Below, piece after piece: positions 9,209 to 18,398 of a stretch of 44,999 nucleotides of DNA. Below the pieces are notes generated by a model. It was not told the DNA's origin and made no database searches. It saw only the letters and a program-made list of their open reading frames with translations. Each line of letters opens with the position of its first letter. The first letter of the stretch is position 1. Made by a program: the position numbers and the translations under genes. This DNA comes from Streptomyces cyaneus (lineage in GTDB: Bacteria; Actinomycetota; Actinomycetes; Streptomycetales; Streptomycetaceae), in NCBI RefSeq assembly GCF_004028635.1, contig NZ_ML138679.1:268481-313479 (forward strand), read 5' to 3'.

Positions 9209-9951
9209 GACGTAGGGATCTTGAGGGCGGCCAGGACCGGAAGGTGGTCCGTGGCCGCCCTCAGGTCTGTCTCCGTCACGCCGGCATGACCCAGGGGGAC
9301 ACCGCAGCCGAGTACCTCGATGCCCTTGGTGGCGAAGATCGCGTCGATACGCTGGTGCGGGTCGGCGGGGGTCGAGGTGTACTCGCTGCCCCAGGGGGTG
9401 GTGGCCCAGCAGTCCTGGAGGCCGGCGGCCATGCGCTGGAAGCTGCGGCCGCCGGGGCGCTCGTTCAGGTCGCCGCCCGCGATCGCGTGCTGCACCCCCA
9501 TGCCGGCCAGCCGGTCGAGGAGCATGCCGCTCTGCTCGTACCGCTCGTCCTTCTGGAGGCTGAGGTGGCAGCTCAGCACGCCGAGCCGGGCGCCGCCGAA
9601 ACGGACGACGGCCGTCGCGAACCCGCGGCGGTGCAGGCCCGGCGTCAGCGGCAGGAGTACGTCCTCCGTGTGCTCGACGGTGGCACGGAAGTTGCACAGG
9701 ATCGCGGGGCCGGCCGCCGTGGCTCCACCGGTGAGGATGACGAGGTTCGCGGCGCGGGCCAGGCGGGCGAGTTTCTTGCGCCAGCGGAAGAAGCGGGGGG
9801 CTTCCTGGATGAGGACCAGGTCGGGATCGCAGGCGCTGATGACGCGGGCGAGGGCCGCTGTGTCGTCGCGCATGGAGCGGATGTTGTAGCTCAGGACCCT
9901 GATGACCGCGGAACCGTCGGGCTCCGTGCGGGAATTGGGGAGCGGCGCCAT
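9205..9951 (-). CDS. Endonuclease/exonuclease/phosphatase-family protein
   Basis: 248 residues with the EEP fold signatures: LSYNIRS near 20-26, LIQEAPRF (the metal-binding Glu) near 51-58, SCHLSLQKDERYEQ, the GDLNE motif, and C-terminal TDHLPV (Asp-His catalytic pair). Members cleave phosphodiester bonds in DNA, RNA or lipids, and the substrate here is unknown. No signal peptide is visible. The ATG at 9951 has no ribosome site, but TAAATT lies 7 nt upstream, suggesting a leaderless mRNA. It is convergent with the preceding gene with a 4-nt shared stop, leaving no room for a terminator. Confidence 0.85.
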   Translation of the reverse strand: MAPLPNSRTEPDGSAVIRVLSYNIRSMRDDTAALARVISACDPDLVLIQEAPRFFRWRKKLARLARAANLVILTGGATAAGPAILCNFRATVEHTEDVLLPLTPGLHRRGFATAVVRFGGARLGVLSCHLSLQKDERYEQSGMLLDRLAGMGVQHAIAGGDLNERPGGRSFQRMAAGLQDCWATTPWGSEYTSTPADPHQRIDAIFATKGIEVLGCGVPLGHAGVTETDLRAATDHLPVLAALKIPTS

Positions 9952-10012
9952 GTGGATCAATTTACGCCCAAAAGCTCGGGGCGCGAGGTTCGTTGGCGAC
10001 TGCCGACTCGTC

Positions 10013-10043
10013 GTGGCTTGTCGCGCAGTTCCTCGCGCCCCTG
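10013..10043 (+). repeat. Intergenic repeat, family A, copy 1
   Basis: A near copy of the core GTCGCGCAGTTCCCCGCGCC (here with CTCG for CCCG), preceded by GTGGCTT and followed by CCTG. It lies 37 nt past the 3' end of glucokinase (minus strand) and before the EEP-family gene. GCGC arms on either side of AGTTCCTC could form a small hairpin. Confidence 0.8.
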
Positions 10044-10079
10044 GGTAGGCACAGTGGCCGCACCTCGAAAAGCAAGACC

Positions 10080-11033
10080 TCACATGATGGGGTCGGGCTC
10101 CCTTGCCAGGTCCGCCGCGCCGACCAAGCCCGCCTTGTTGCCCAGCTGGGCGGCGATGACGTCGGCCACCGGGCGCCAGTTGCCGCCCACCAGCCAGCGC
10201 TTGTAGGACTTGCGGATCGGGTCGAGGACCAGTTCGCCCTCGTCGGAGAGGCCGCCGCCGACGATGAAGGCGGACGGGTCGAAGAGGGAGGCCAGGTCGG
10301 CGAGGCCGGCGCCGGCCCAGCGCGCCAGCTCGCGGTAGGAGTCGACGGCGACCGGGTCGCCCTGGCGGGCGGCCATGGAGATGTGCTTGCCCTCGATGCC
10401 CTCGGGGCTGCCGTCACCCATGCCGAGCAGGATCTCGGCGTTCTCGGGGGTGGCGTTGGCGCGCTGCTTGGCGTATCTGACGAGGGCGCGCCCGGAGGCG
10501 TACTGCTCCCAGCAGCCCTGCGAGCCGCAGCCGCACATCAGGCCGTCGGGCACCATCCGGATGTGGCCGAACTCGGCGGCCACGCCGTAGTGCCCGCGGC
10601 GCAGCTTGTTGCCGATGATGATGCCGCCGCCGAGGCCGGTGCCGAGCGTGATGCAGATGACGTTGCGGTGGCCCTTGCCCGCGCCGAACTTGTACTCGCC
10701 CCACGCGGCCGCGTTGGCGTCGTTCTCGACGACGACCGGGAGGCCCACGCGGGCCTCGACCTTCGTCTTCAGCGGCTCGTTGCGCCAGTCGATGTTGGGA
10801 GCGAAGTAGACCTCGGAACGCTGACGGTTGACGTATCCGGCGGCACCGATGCCCACGCCGACGATCTCGTGCCCGGCGCGTGCGCCCTCCACCGCGGAGG
10901 CGATGGCGTCCACGATGCCCTCGGGCGTGCCCGGGGTCGGCACCTTGTGGGTCGAGAGGATGTTGCCTTCCTCATCGACCACGCCGGCCGCGATCTTCGT
11001 GCCGCCGATGTCGACGCCGATGGTGAGTCCCAT
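10080..11033 (-). CDS. glkA: Glucokinase, ROK family
   Basis: Phosphorylates glucose with ATP; in S. coelicolor GlkA is also central to carbon catabolite repression. The 317-residue product has the N-terminal phosphate-binding motif DIGGTK (8-13), the sugar-binding ENDANAA (103-109, catalytic Asp105), a LGTGLGGG adenosine motif, His157 and the ROK zinc site CGCGSQGCWEQ (167-177). The ATG at 11033 follows GAGG with 5-nt spacing. The DUF5304-like gene lies 112 nt upstream on the same strand, an arrangement known in S. coelicolor, and the pair may be cotranscribed; the gap holds only a weak hairpin (CCCTG/CAGGG near 11083-11095). Confidence 0.97.
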   Translation of the reverse strand: MGLTIGVDIGGTKIAAGVVDEEGNILSTHKVPTPGTPEGIVDAIASAVEGARAGHEIVGVGIGAAGYVNRQRSEVYFAPNIDWRNEPLKTKVEARVGLPVVVENDANAAAWGEYKFGAGKGHRNVICITLGTGLGGGIIIGNKLRRGHYGVAAEFGHIRMVPDGLMCGCGSQGCWEQYASGRALVRYAKQRANATPENAEILLGMGDGSPEGIEGKHISMAARQGDPVAVDSYRELARWAGAGLADLASLFDPSAFIVGGGLSDEGELVLDPIRKSYKRWLVGGNWRPVADVIAAQLGNKAGLVGAADLAREPDPIM

Positions 11034-11145
11034 GAATCCCTCAGTTTCGGTCGAGCCCCGCTACGGCCAACGGTACCCGAGGCCCTGCCGTCAGGGTCCC
11101 GTCGTCCGACCGGTGGGCAGCCCGGCTGAGGGGCGGTCGCGGGCC

Positions 11146-11631
11146 TCAGTCCAGGTCGATGCGTTCGCCGGGGCCGGAGTCGTCGCCCCGGTCGCGGCGC
11201 TCGTCGAGATCCTGGTCCCCGGTCGTCCAGCGCCGTTCCTGGGCCTGGACCGCGGAGCGGTAGGCGGCGAGGAGTTCGGTGCCCGCCGCGGCCAGGTGGT
11301 CGAAGACGTCCGGGTTGCGCTCGATGACGGGCTCGACGGCGGCCTTGGCCTGCTCCACGACCTGCTTGACCACCTGCTGGGCGGCGGGTCCGGCGACCGC
11401 GCCGAGCAGCGGGGACTGGAGGGTCGACAGCTTGTCCGCGACCGCGTCGACGAGCTTGCGCAGCTCCTCGGCGGCCGAGCCCGGCGGCGGGCCGTACTCG
11501 GCGCGGCGGCGGGCCTTCTCCGCGGCGAGGTCCTCGGCGCACGCCGTCGACCAGGCGTCGGCGTCGGTCGCCCGTACCTCGTCGACAGCCTCATCCTCAC
11601 CGGCGTCGGACGGGGGGAGCTCTTCGCTCAT
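11146..11631 (-). CDS. DUF5304-like protein upstream of glucokinase (SCO2127-like)
   Basis: 161 residues, hydrophilic, with an acidic N-terminus, a mainly helical middle (about 50-130, with EELRKLVDAVADKL and VVKQVVEQAKAAVEP) and a charged C-terminus. There is no signal peptide or catalytic motif. In S. coelicolor the gene at this position has been reported to raise glucose uptake and glucokinase activity and to restore catabolite repression to a deoxyglucose-resistant S. peucetius mutant, so a regulatory or chaperone-like role for glucose metabolism is plausible. The ATG at 11631 has AGGAG 6 nt upstream. The ArsA-like gene ends 57 nt before it on the same strand. Confidence 0.85.
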   Translation of the reverse strand: MSEELPPSDAGEDEAVDEVRATDADAWSTACAEDLAAEKARRRAEYGPPPGSAAEELRKLVDAVADKLSTLQSPLLGAVAGPAAQQVVKQVVEQAKAAVEPVIERNPDVFDHLAAAGTELLAAYRSAVQAQERRWTTGDQDLDERRDRGDDSGPGERIDLD

Positions 11632-11688
11632 GACGGACTCCTGACTACGGTTCGTCTCTACGACGTTACCCGAACGGGCGTACCTGCT

Positions 11689-12864
11689 TCACCGGGTCCG
11701 CGGCCAGAGATCCGGATCCGGCGCGAACCGGATCCGCAGCTCACCGTCGCGCAGCGCGGCCCCGTCCACACCGCACCGGCGCAGTGCGGACGGCAGGGGC
11801 ACGATACGCCGGAACTGTCCCGCGCTGACGACGAGTTCGTCGCCGCGCCGGATGAGGTCGAGCTCGTCGCGTGCGGCGCCGGGCAGCGGGAGGGCCCAGA
11901 CGAGGACGCCGTCCTCGGCGAGCCGGTCGGTGACGGGCCACTCGACGGTGGACGACGAGCCGTTGACGACGGACACGGCGAGCGCGTCGAGATCGTCGAC
12001 GCCGCGAGGGTCCCGCCCGAGGTGCGCGACGCGACGGACGTCGTACTCCTCCCCCCACTCCTCCAGAACCTTGCGCTGCTGGGCGACGGGCCCGGCGAGC
12101 CAGCTGTCCGCCGGCGCCGCCGCCTCCGGCAGGACCCGGTTGGCGACCAGCAGGTCGGGCCGCAGGCCACGCAGGGCGAGGGCGAGGGTGGCATCCCGCA
12201 CGGCGTCGGCACCGCCGGGACCGGGCTCGGCGACCAGCCGTACGACGGTGTCGCGGTCGGCGACGACGGCCTCGACGGCGGCGAGCTCGACGTCCCAGCG
12301 GGCCGCGGTCTCGTACAGCCACTCCGCCGGCATCGGAACGCCGGCCAGCCGCCCCAGGACCGGCCGCAACGCCCGGGCCGCCTGCCGCTCGGACGGGAGC
12401 AGCCGGCGCAGGTAGCGGCGCAGTTCCTCGGGGAGCGCCAGCAGGGCGAGGGCGTGCGCGGTGGCGGGCAGGTCGACGACGAGAAGGTCGTGCGCCTCGG
12501 CGAGCGCGGCGTCCCGCAGCGCACGGAGCAGCGCGAGCTCCTCGGCGCCGGGGAGGGGGGTGACCTCTTCGGGGTCGAGCCGGGAGGCGCCGAGGAGGTC
12601 GAGGGCGGCGGTGGCCCGCTCCTGGAAGGCGGCGAGATCGTCCCGGAACCCGGTGGCGGCGTCGGGGCGCCAGGCGGTGAGGTTGGGGGCGACCTCGGTC
12701 GGGGCCGCTCCGGTGGCCACGCCGAGTGCCGCGCCCAGGGTGTCGGTGCGGTCGGCGCTGAGGACCAGGGTTCTGGTGCCGTCGGTCGCCGCCGCCAGCG
12801 CGGTGGCGGCGGCGACGGTTGTACGGCCGCTGCCGCCCGGGCCTGTGATCAGGATGGTGCGCAT
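11689..12864 (-). CDS. ArsA/GET3-like P-loop ATPase with Arg in place of the Walker A lysine
   Basis: 391 residues. The N-terminus MRTILITGPGGSGRTTVAAA resembles the deviant Walker A of the ArsA/SIMIBI class (GKGGVGKT), but both lysines are changed: the signature Lys is Pro and the catalytic Lys is Arg14. Further family features are LVLSADRTDTLGAALG (switch region), LLVVDLPATAHAL (Walker B-like) and a C-terminal domain that may bind a hydrophobic partner. Nucleotide binding may be weak or lost. No ribosome site precedes the ATG at 12864, but TACGGT lies 8 nt upstream, so a leaderless mRNA is likely. Function unknown; it is not in an arsenic operon. Confidence 0.82.
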   Translation of the reverse strand: MRTILITGPGGSGRTTVAAATALAAATDGTRTLVLSADRTDTLGAALGVATGAAPTEVAPNLTAWRPDAATGFRDDLAAFQERATAALDLLGASRLDPEEVTPLPGAEELALLRALRDAALAEAHDLLVVDLPATAHALALLALPEELRRYLRRLLPSERQAARALRPVLGRLAGVPMPAEWLYETAARWDVELAAVEAVVADRDTVVRLVAEPGPGGADAVRDATLALALRGLRPDLLVANRVLPEAAAPADSWLAGPVAQQRKVLEEWGEEYDVRRVAHLGRDPRGVDDLDALAVSVVNGSSSTVEWPVTDRLAEDGVLVWALPLPGAARDELDLIRRGDELVVSAGQFRRIVPLPSALRRCGVDGAALRDGELRIRFAPDPDLWPRTR

Positions 12865-12949
12865 GGGGGTGAACCGTAACGGACGTCGGGGTTCAGCCCT
12901 GTTGTGAGGTGCCCGGCGTGGGTGCTGACCATGGGGCGTCGCGCAACCC

Positions 12950-13051
12950 GGCGCCCACGGGGTGCCGCTTCTTTGGGTCGGGAGCCGCCCCAGCGGCACG
13001 ACTGCCCGCAGGCTGCGTGGATCGGGCCGGTCACGGGTTGACGTGGGCGCC
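12950..13051. repeat. Nested inverted repeats in an intergenic gap (candidate structured RNA)
   Basis: Outer arms GGCGCCCAC (12950-12958) and GTGGGCGCC (13043-13051) enclose inner arms GTGCCGCT (12962-12969) and AGCGGCAC (12992-12999), all perfect. The gap 12865-13136 holds no convincing gene. The structure lies downstream of the START-like gene and upstream of the ArsA-like gene, both on the minus strand. Confidence 0.5.
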
Positions 13052-13073
13052 CGACGAGCGCCGGTCCGCATAT

Positions 13074-13136
13074 CTCAGCCCTTCCGGGGGTGCCCCCTCT
13101 GGGAGAGTTTGAGGACGAGGCCCGTCCGCCGCGGGC
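13074..13136 (-). repeat. Intergenic repeat, family B, with terminator-like hairpin
   Basis: Read on the minus strand from the stop of the START-like gene: GGCCCG/CGGGCC hairpin, CTCGTCCTCAAAC, an inserted stem CCAGAGGGGGCACCCCC, then GGGCTGA. CTCGTCCTCAAAC...GGGCTGA is, from memory, a very common Streptomyces 3'-end repeat, here in its long form with an extra stem in the middle. It starts at the stop codon and probably works as the terminator. Confidence 0.6.
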
Positions 13137-13577
13137 CTACTTGCCCGACTCCACCCGCTTCTTCAGCCCCGCCAGCGCCCGGTCGATGATGACCTTCTCG
13201 GCCTTGCGCTTGATCATGCCGAGCATCGGGATCTTGACGTCGACGGTCAGCTGGTACGTGACCTCGGTCGAGCCCGCCCCCGCCGGCTTCAAGATGTACG
13301 AGCCGTCGAGCGACCGCAGCATCTGGGACTTCACCAGAGTCCAGGACACCTCGTACTCACCGGTCCAGGTGTACCCCAGCACCTGGTCGTCCTTGATCGC
13401 GCCGGCGTCCATGACGAGGCGGACCTGCTCGGCGCGGCCCTGGCCGTCGGTCTTGAGGACCTCCGCCTCCTTCACCTCGCCGGTCCAGTCCGGGTAGCGG
13501 GCGAAGTCGGCGATCACCCCCATGACATCGGCCGGTGCCGCCTCGATCGTGATGCTCGAGCTGGTGTGTTCCGCCAT
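13137..13577 (-). CDS. SRPBCC (START-like, polyketide cyclase/dehydrase) family protein
   Basis: 146 residues forming a single helix-grip domain: the N-terminal SSSITIEAAPADVMGVIADFARYPDW is typical of the family, followed by alternating strands and a long C-terminal helix ending GLKKRVESGK. Members bind hydrophobic ligands such as lipids or polyketides; no catalytic residues can be assigned. The ATG at 13577 has GGAGGAG 8 nt upstream, and an in-frame extension upstream is rejected for lack of a ribosome site. It sits between the metallophosphoesterase and ArsA-like genes on the same strand. Confidence 0.88.
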   Translation of the reverse strand: MAEHTSSSITIEAAPADVMGVIADFARYPDWTGEVKEAEVLKTDGQGRAEQVRLVMDAGAIKDDQVLGYTWTGEYEVSWTLVKSQMLRSLDGSYILKPAGAGSTEVTYQLTVDVKIPMLGMIKRKAEKVIIDRALAGLKKRVESGK

Positions 13578-13703
13578 CGCCGTGGCTCCTCCAGATGCGG
13601 GCCGGTATGAAGTCGTGGTGCGCATGCGTGTGCAGCGTGAAGGCTACCGCGCGCCCGACCAGCCGACTTCACCCCCACCTGCGCCGGTGCTCACCACTGC
13701 CGC

Positions 13704-14501
13704 TCACCATTCCAGCGCCCAAGGCTTCCCCGACCCGGCGAAGTGCCCCACGTTCACGCACTCCGTCGCGCCGATCCGCATGCGGCGGACCAGCGGCTGG
13801 TGGACATGTCCGAAGAGTGAGTAACGGGGACGCGTGCGGCGAATCGCCTCCAGCAGCGCCTTGCTCCCCCGCTCGAAACGCCGCGCCACCGTGTCGTACA
13901 CCAACTCCGGGACCTCCGGCGGAATGTGCGTGCACAGCACGTCCACCTCCCCCACGGCCTCGATCTTCGCGGCGTACTCCTCGTCGCTGATCTCGTAGGG
14001 GGTCCGCATCGGCGTCCGCAGTCCCCCGCCCACGAAGCCGAAGACCCACCCCCCGATCTCCACCCGCTCCCCGTCCAGCACCGTCGTGCCCGGCCCGGCG
14101 TACTCCGGCCACAGGGGCGGCATGTCGACGTTGCCGTAGGTGGCGTACGTCGGCGTGGGGAACGCCGCGAACATCTCGGCGTACTGCTTGCGCACCGCCT
14201 TCTCGATCACCGCACCCCGGTCCGAGCCGATCCCGGCCCACAGCCGCGTTCCGAACTCCCGGGCCTCCTCGAAGCGCCGGGCGGTGCGCAGTTCCACGAT
14301 GCGGTCGGCGGCGGCCACGCCGAAGAGGTCGGGGAAGATGCCACGCGAGTGGTCGGCGTAGTCCAGGAACAGCACCAGGTCGCCGAGGCAGATCAGGGCA
14401 TCGGCACCCTCGCCGGCCCTGGCCAGGTCACGGGCATTGCCGTGCACATCGCTGACCACATGTACGCGTGTCCTGCGGTTTCCCGTCGGTGTGGGTGCCA
14501 T
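13704..14501 (-). CDS. Metallophosphoesterase (calcineurin-like)
   Basis: 265 residues with the five metal-binding motifs in order: VVSDVHGN (Asp18, His20), CLGDLV (Asp41), TYGNVD (Asn), CTHIPPE (His) and FGHVHQP (His pair). No signal peptide, so it is cytosolic; substrate not predictable (cyclic nucleotides, diadenosine polyphosphates or phosphoproteins are family examples). The ATG at 14501 lacks a ribosome site; TACCCT lies 8 nt upstream, which fits a leaderless transcript. The 126-nt gap to the START-like gene holds no further gene. Confidence 0.88.
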   Translation of the reverse strand: MAPTPTGNRRTRVHVVSDVHGNARDLARAGEGADALICLGDLVLFLDYADHSRGIFPDLFGVAAADRIVELRTARRFEEAREFGTRLWAGIGSDRGAVIEKAVRKQYAEMFAAFPTPTYATYGNVDMPPLWPEYAGPGTTVLDGERVEIGGWVFGFVGGGLRTPMRTPYEISDEEYAAKIEAVGEVDVLCTHIPPEVPELVYDTVARRFERGSKALLEAIRRTRPRYSLFGHVHQPLVRRMRIGATECVNVGHFAGSGKPWALEW

Positions 14502-14658
14502 GACGATCAAGGGTAGGCCTGTGCGGCATACGTGAACAGTGGCGGCCCGACCCACGGTTACTGGCCAGTCGTCAGATCGCTCGACTACTGTGCGCGCAGA
14601 AACACCAATCCGTGTGACGCAGCGAACATCTCGCCGGGACCCCCTGTCGAAGAAGCCA

Positions 14659-14670
14659 TACCGGCGGGTA
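14659..14670. promoter_or_regulatory. Palindrome TACC-GGCG-GGTA upstream of fadD
   Basis: A 12-bp dyad in the 296-bp divergent gap between the metallophosphoesterase and fadD, 128 bp before the fadD start. It could be an operator for a fatty-acid-responsive repressor. The rest of the gap (14502-14797) shows no gene. Confidence 0.3.
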
Positions 14671-14797
14671 ACGTCCGGTCGGTCCAGTCGTGCTCAGGAT
14701 TTCAACATGTGAATTCCCGAGCACTTGCCCGAGCCTTGGACCGCACCGTCGCATCACACAACGTCGTGGCGCCGGCGCCCTATGAGGAGCAGCAGTC

Positions 14798-16594
14798 TTG
14801 CGCGAGTTCAGCCTTCCGGCTTTGTACGAGGTCCCTGCGGACGGCAATCTGACCGACATCGTCCGCAGAAACGCCGCGCAGCATCCGGATGTCGCCGTGA
14901 TCGCCCGCAAGGTGGGCGGTGCCTGGCAGGACGTGACGGCCACCGCCTTCCTCGCCGAGGTGCGCGCGGCTGCGAAGGGGTTCATCGCCGCCGGGGTCCG
15001 GCCGGGCGACCGGGTCGGCCCGATGTCCCGCACTCGCTACGAGTGGACCCTGCTCGACTTCGCGATCTGGTCGGCGGGCGCGGTCACCGTGCCGGTGTAC
15101 GAGACCAGCTCGCCGGAGCAGATCCAGTGGATCCTCTCCGACTCGGGCGCCACCGCCTGCGTCGTCGAGCTGGACAACCACACGGCCGCCGTGGAGTCGG
15201 TGCGCGACCGGCTGCCCGCGCTCAAGCACGTCTGGCAGATCGAGGCCGGCGGCGTCGAGGAGCTGGGCCGCCTGGGGCAGGACATCAGCGACGCGACGGT
15301 CGAGGAGCGCAGCTCGCTGGCGAAGGCCGACGACCCGGCGACCATCGTGTACACGTCCGGGACGACCGGCCGGCCCAAGGGCTGTGTCCTCACCCACCGC
15401 AGCTTCTTCGCCGAGTGCGGGAACATCGTGGAGCGCCTGCGGCCCCTGTTCCGCACCGGTGAGTGCTCGGTCCTGCTCTTCCTCCCCCTCGCGCACGTCT
15501 TCGGGCGGCTCGTGCAGGTCGCGCCCATGATGGCGCCGATCAAGCTGGGCAACGTCCCGGACATCAAGAACCTCACCGACGAGCTGGCCTCGTTCCGTCC
15601 GACGCTGATCCTGGGCGTCCCGCGCGTCTTCGAGAAGGTCTACAACTCGGCGCGCGCCAAGGCCCAGGCCGACGGCAAGGGCAAGATCTTCGACAAGGCG
15701 GCGGACACGGCCATCGCCTACAGCAAGGCGCTGGACACCCCGTCCGGCCCGGCCGTCGGCCTGAAGATCAAGCACAAGGTCTTCGACAAGCTCGTCTACA
15801 GCAAGCTGCGCGCGGTCCTCGGCGGCCGTGGCGAGTACGCCATCTCCGGCGGCGCCCCGCTGGGCGAGCGGCTCGGACACTTCTTCCGAGGCATCGGCTT
15901 CACGGTCCTGGAGGGCTACGGCCTGACCGAGTCCTGCGCCGCGACCGCGTTCAACCCCTGGGACCGGCAGAAGATCGGCACGGTCGGTCAGCCGCTGCCG
16001 GGTTCCGTGGTGCGGATCGCGGACGACGGGGAGGTGCTGCTGCACGGCGAGCACCTGTTCCGGGAGTACTGGAACAACCCGGGCGCGACCGAGGAGGCGC
16101 TGGCCGACGGCTGGTTCCACACCGGTGACATCGGCACCCTCGACGAGGACGGCTACCTCAGGATCACCGGCCGCAAGAAGGAGATCATCGTCACCGCGGG
16201 CGGCAAGAACGTCGCCCCGGCCGTGATAGAGGACCGTATCCGGGCGCACGCGCTGGTCGCGGAATGCATGGTGGTCGGTGACGGGCGGCCGTTCGTGGGC
16301 GCGCTGGTCACCATCGACGAGGAGTTCCTGGGCCGCTGGGCCGCCGAGCACGGCAAGCCGGAGGGCTCCACCGCGGCGTCGCTGCACGAGGACTCGGACC
16401 TGCTGGCCGCGATCCAGTCGGCGGTCGACGACGGCAACGCCGCGGTGTCGAAGGCGGAATCGGTGCGGAAGTTCCGCATTCTCTCCTCCCAGTTCACGGA
16501 GGACTCGGGCCATCTGACGCCGTCGCTGAAGCTCAAGCGCAACGTCGTGGCGAAGGACTTCGCGGACGAGATCGAGGCGATCTACCAGAAGTAG
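14798..16594 (+). CDS. fadD: Long-chain acyl-CoA synthetase (AMP-dependent)
   Basis: Activates fatty acids with ATP and CoA for degradation or lipid synthesis. The 598-residue product has the AMP-binding motif YTSGTTGRPKG near 184, the adenylate motif GYGLTESCA near 372, GWFHTGDIG near 437 and the hinge/lysine region ITGRKKEII. The length and motifs match the actinobacterial FadD15 group. The start is TTG at 14798, with GAGGAG 8 nt upstream. It stands alone: the next gene downstream is convergent and begins (3' end) 18 nt after the stop. Confidence 0.95.
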   Translation: MREFSLPALYEVPADGNLTDIVRRNAAQHPDVAVIARKVGGAWQDVTATAFLAEVRAAAKGFIAAGVRPGDRVGPMSRTRYEWTLLDFAIWSAGAVTVPVYETSSPEQIQWILSDSGATACVVELDNHTAAVESVRDRLPALKHVWQIEAGGVEELGRLGQDISDATVEERSSLAKADDPATIVYTSGTTGRPKGCVLTHRSFFAECGNIVERLRPLFRTGECSVLLFLPLAHVFGRLVQVAPMMAPIKLGNVPDIKNLTDELASFRPTLILGVPRVFEKVYNSARAKAQADGKGKIFDKAADTAIAYSKALDTPSGPAVGLKIKHKVFDKLVYSKLRAVLGGRGEYAISGGAPLGERLGHFFRGIGFTVLEGYGLTESCAATAFNPWDRQKIGTVGQPLPGSVVRIADDGEVLLHGEHLFREYWNNPGATEEALADGWFHTGDIGTLDEDGYLRITGRKKEIIVTAGGKNVAPAVIEDRIRAHALVAECMVVGDGRPFVGALVTIDEEFLGRWAAEHGKPEGSTAASLHEDSDLLAAIQSAVDDGNAAVSKAESVRKFRILSSQFTEDSGHLTPSLKLKRNVVAKDFADEIEAIYQK

Positions 16595-16611
16595 TCACCC
16601 CGCACAGGTGC

Positions 16612-18267
<1,656 letters not shown>

Positions 18268-18326
18268 TTATTGGGTTCCGCCTAGTGGGGTGCCGCGTAT
18301 TCGTTGTGGGCGGGTGCGGGTTGGGT

Positions 18327-18380
18327 GTGGCTTGTCGCGCCCACGCGGCGGAGCCGCATATCGATACAGCCCCGCGCCCC
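18327..18380 (+). repeat. Intergenic repeat, family A, copy 2 (long-loop variant)
   Basis: GTGGCTTGTCGCGC (18327-18340), then a 29-nt insert containing the hairpin GCGGC-GGA-GCCGC, then CCCCGCGCCCCT (18369-18380). The flanks match the other family A copies, but AGTT is replaced by the longer insert. It lies 19 nt past the 3' end of the GT4 gene. Confidence 0.75.
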
Positions 18381-18398
18381 TAAAAGAAGGGCGTTGCT

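Noticed and set aside
14532..14852. Open frame of about 106 codons crossing the fadD start
   Set aside because: No ribosome site, no recognisable domain, and it runs into the well-supported fadD frame in another phase.
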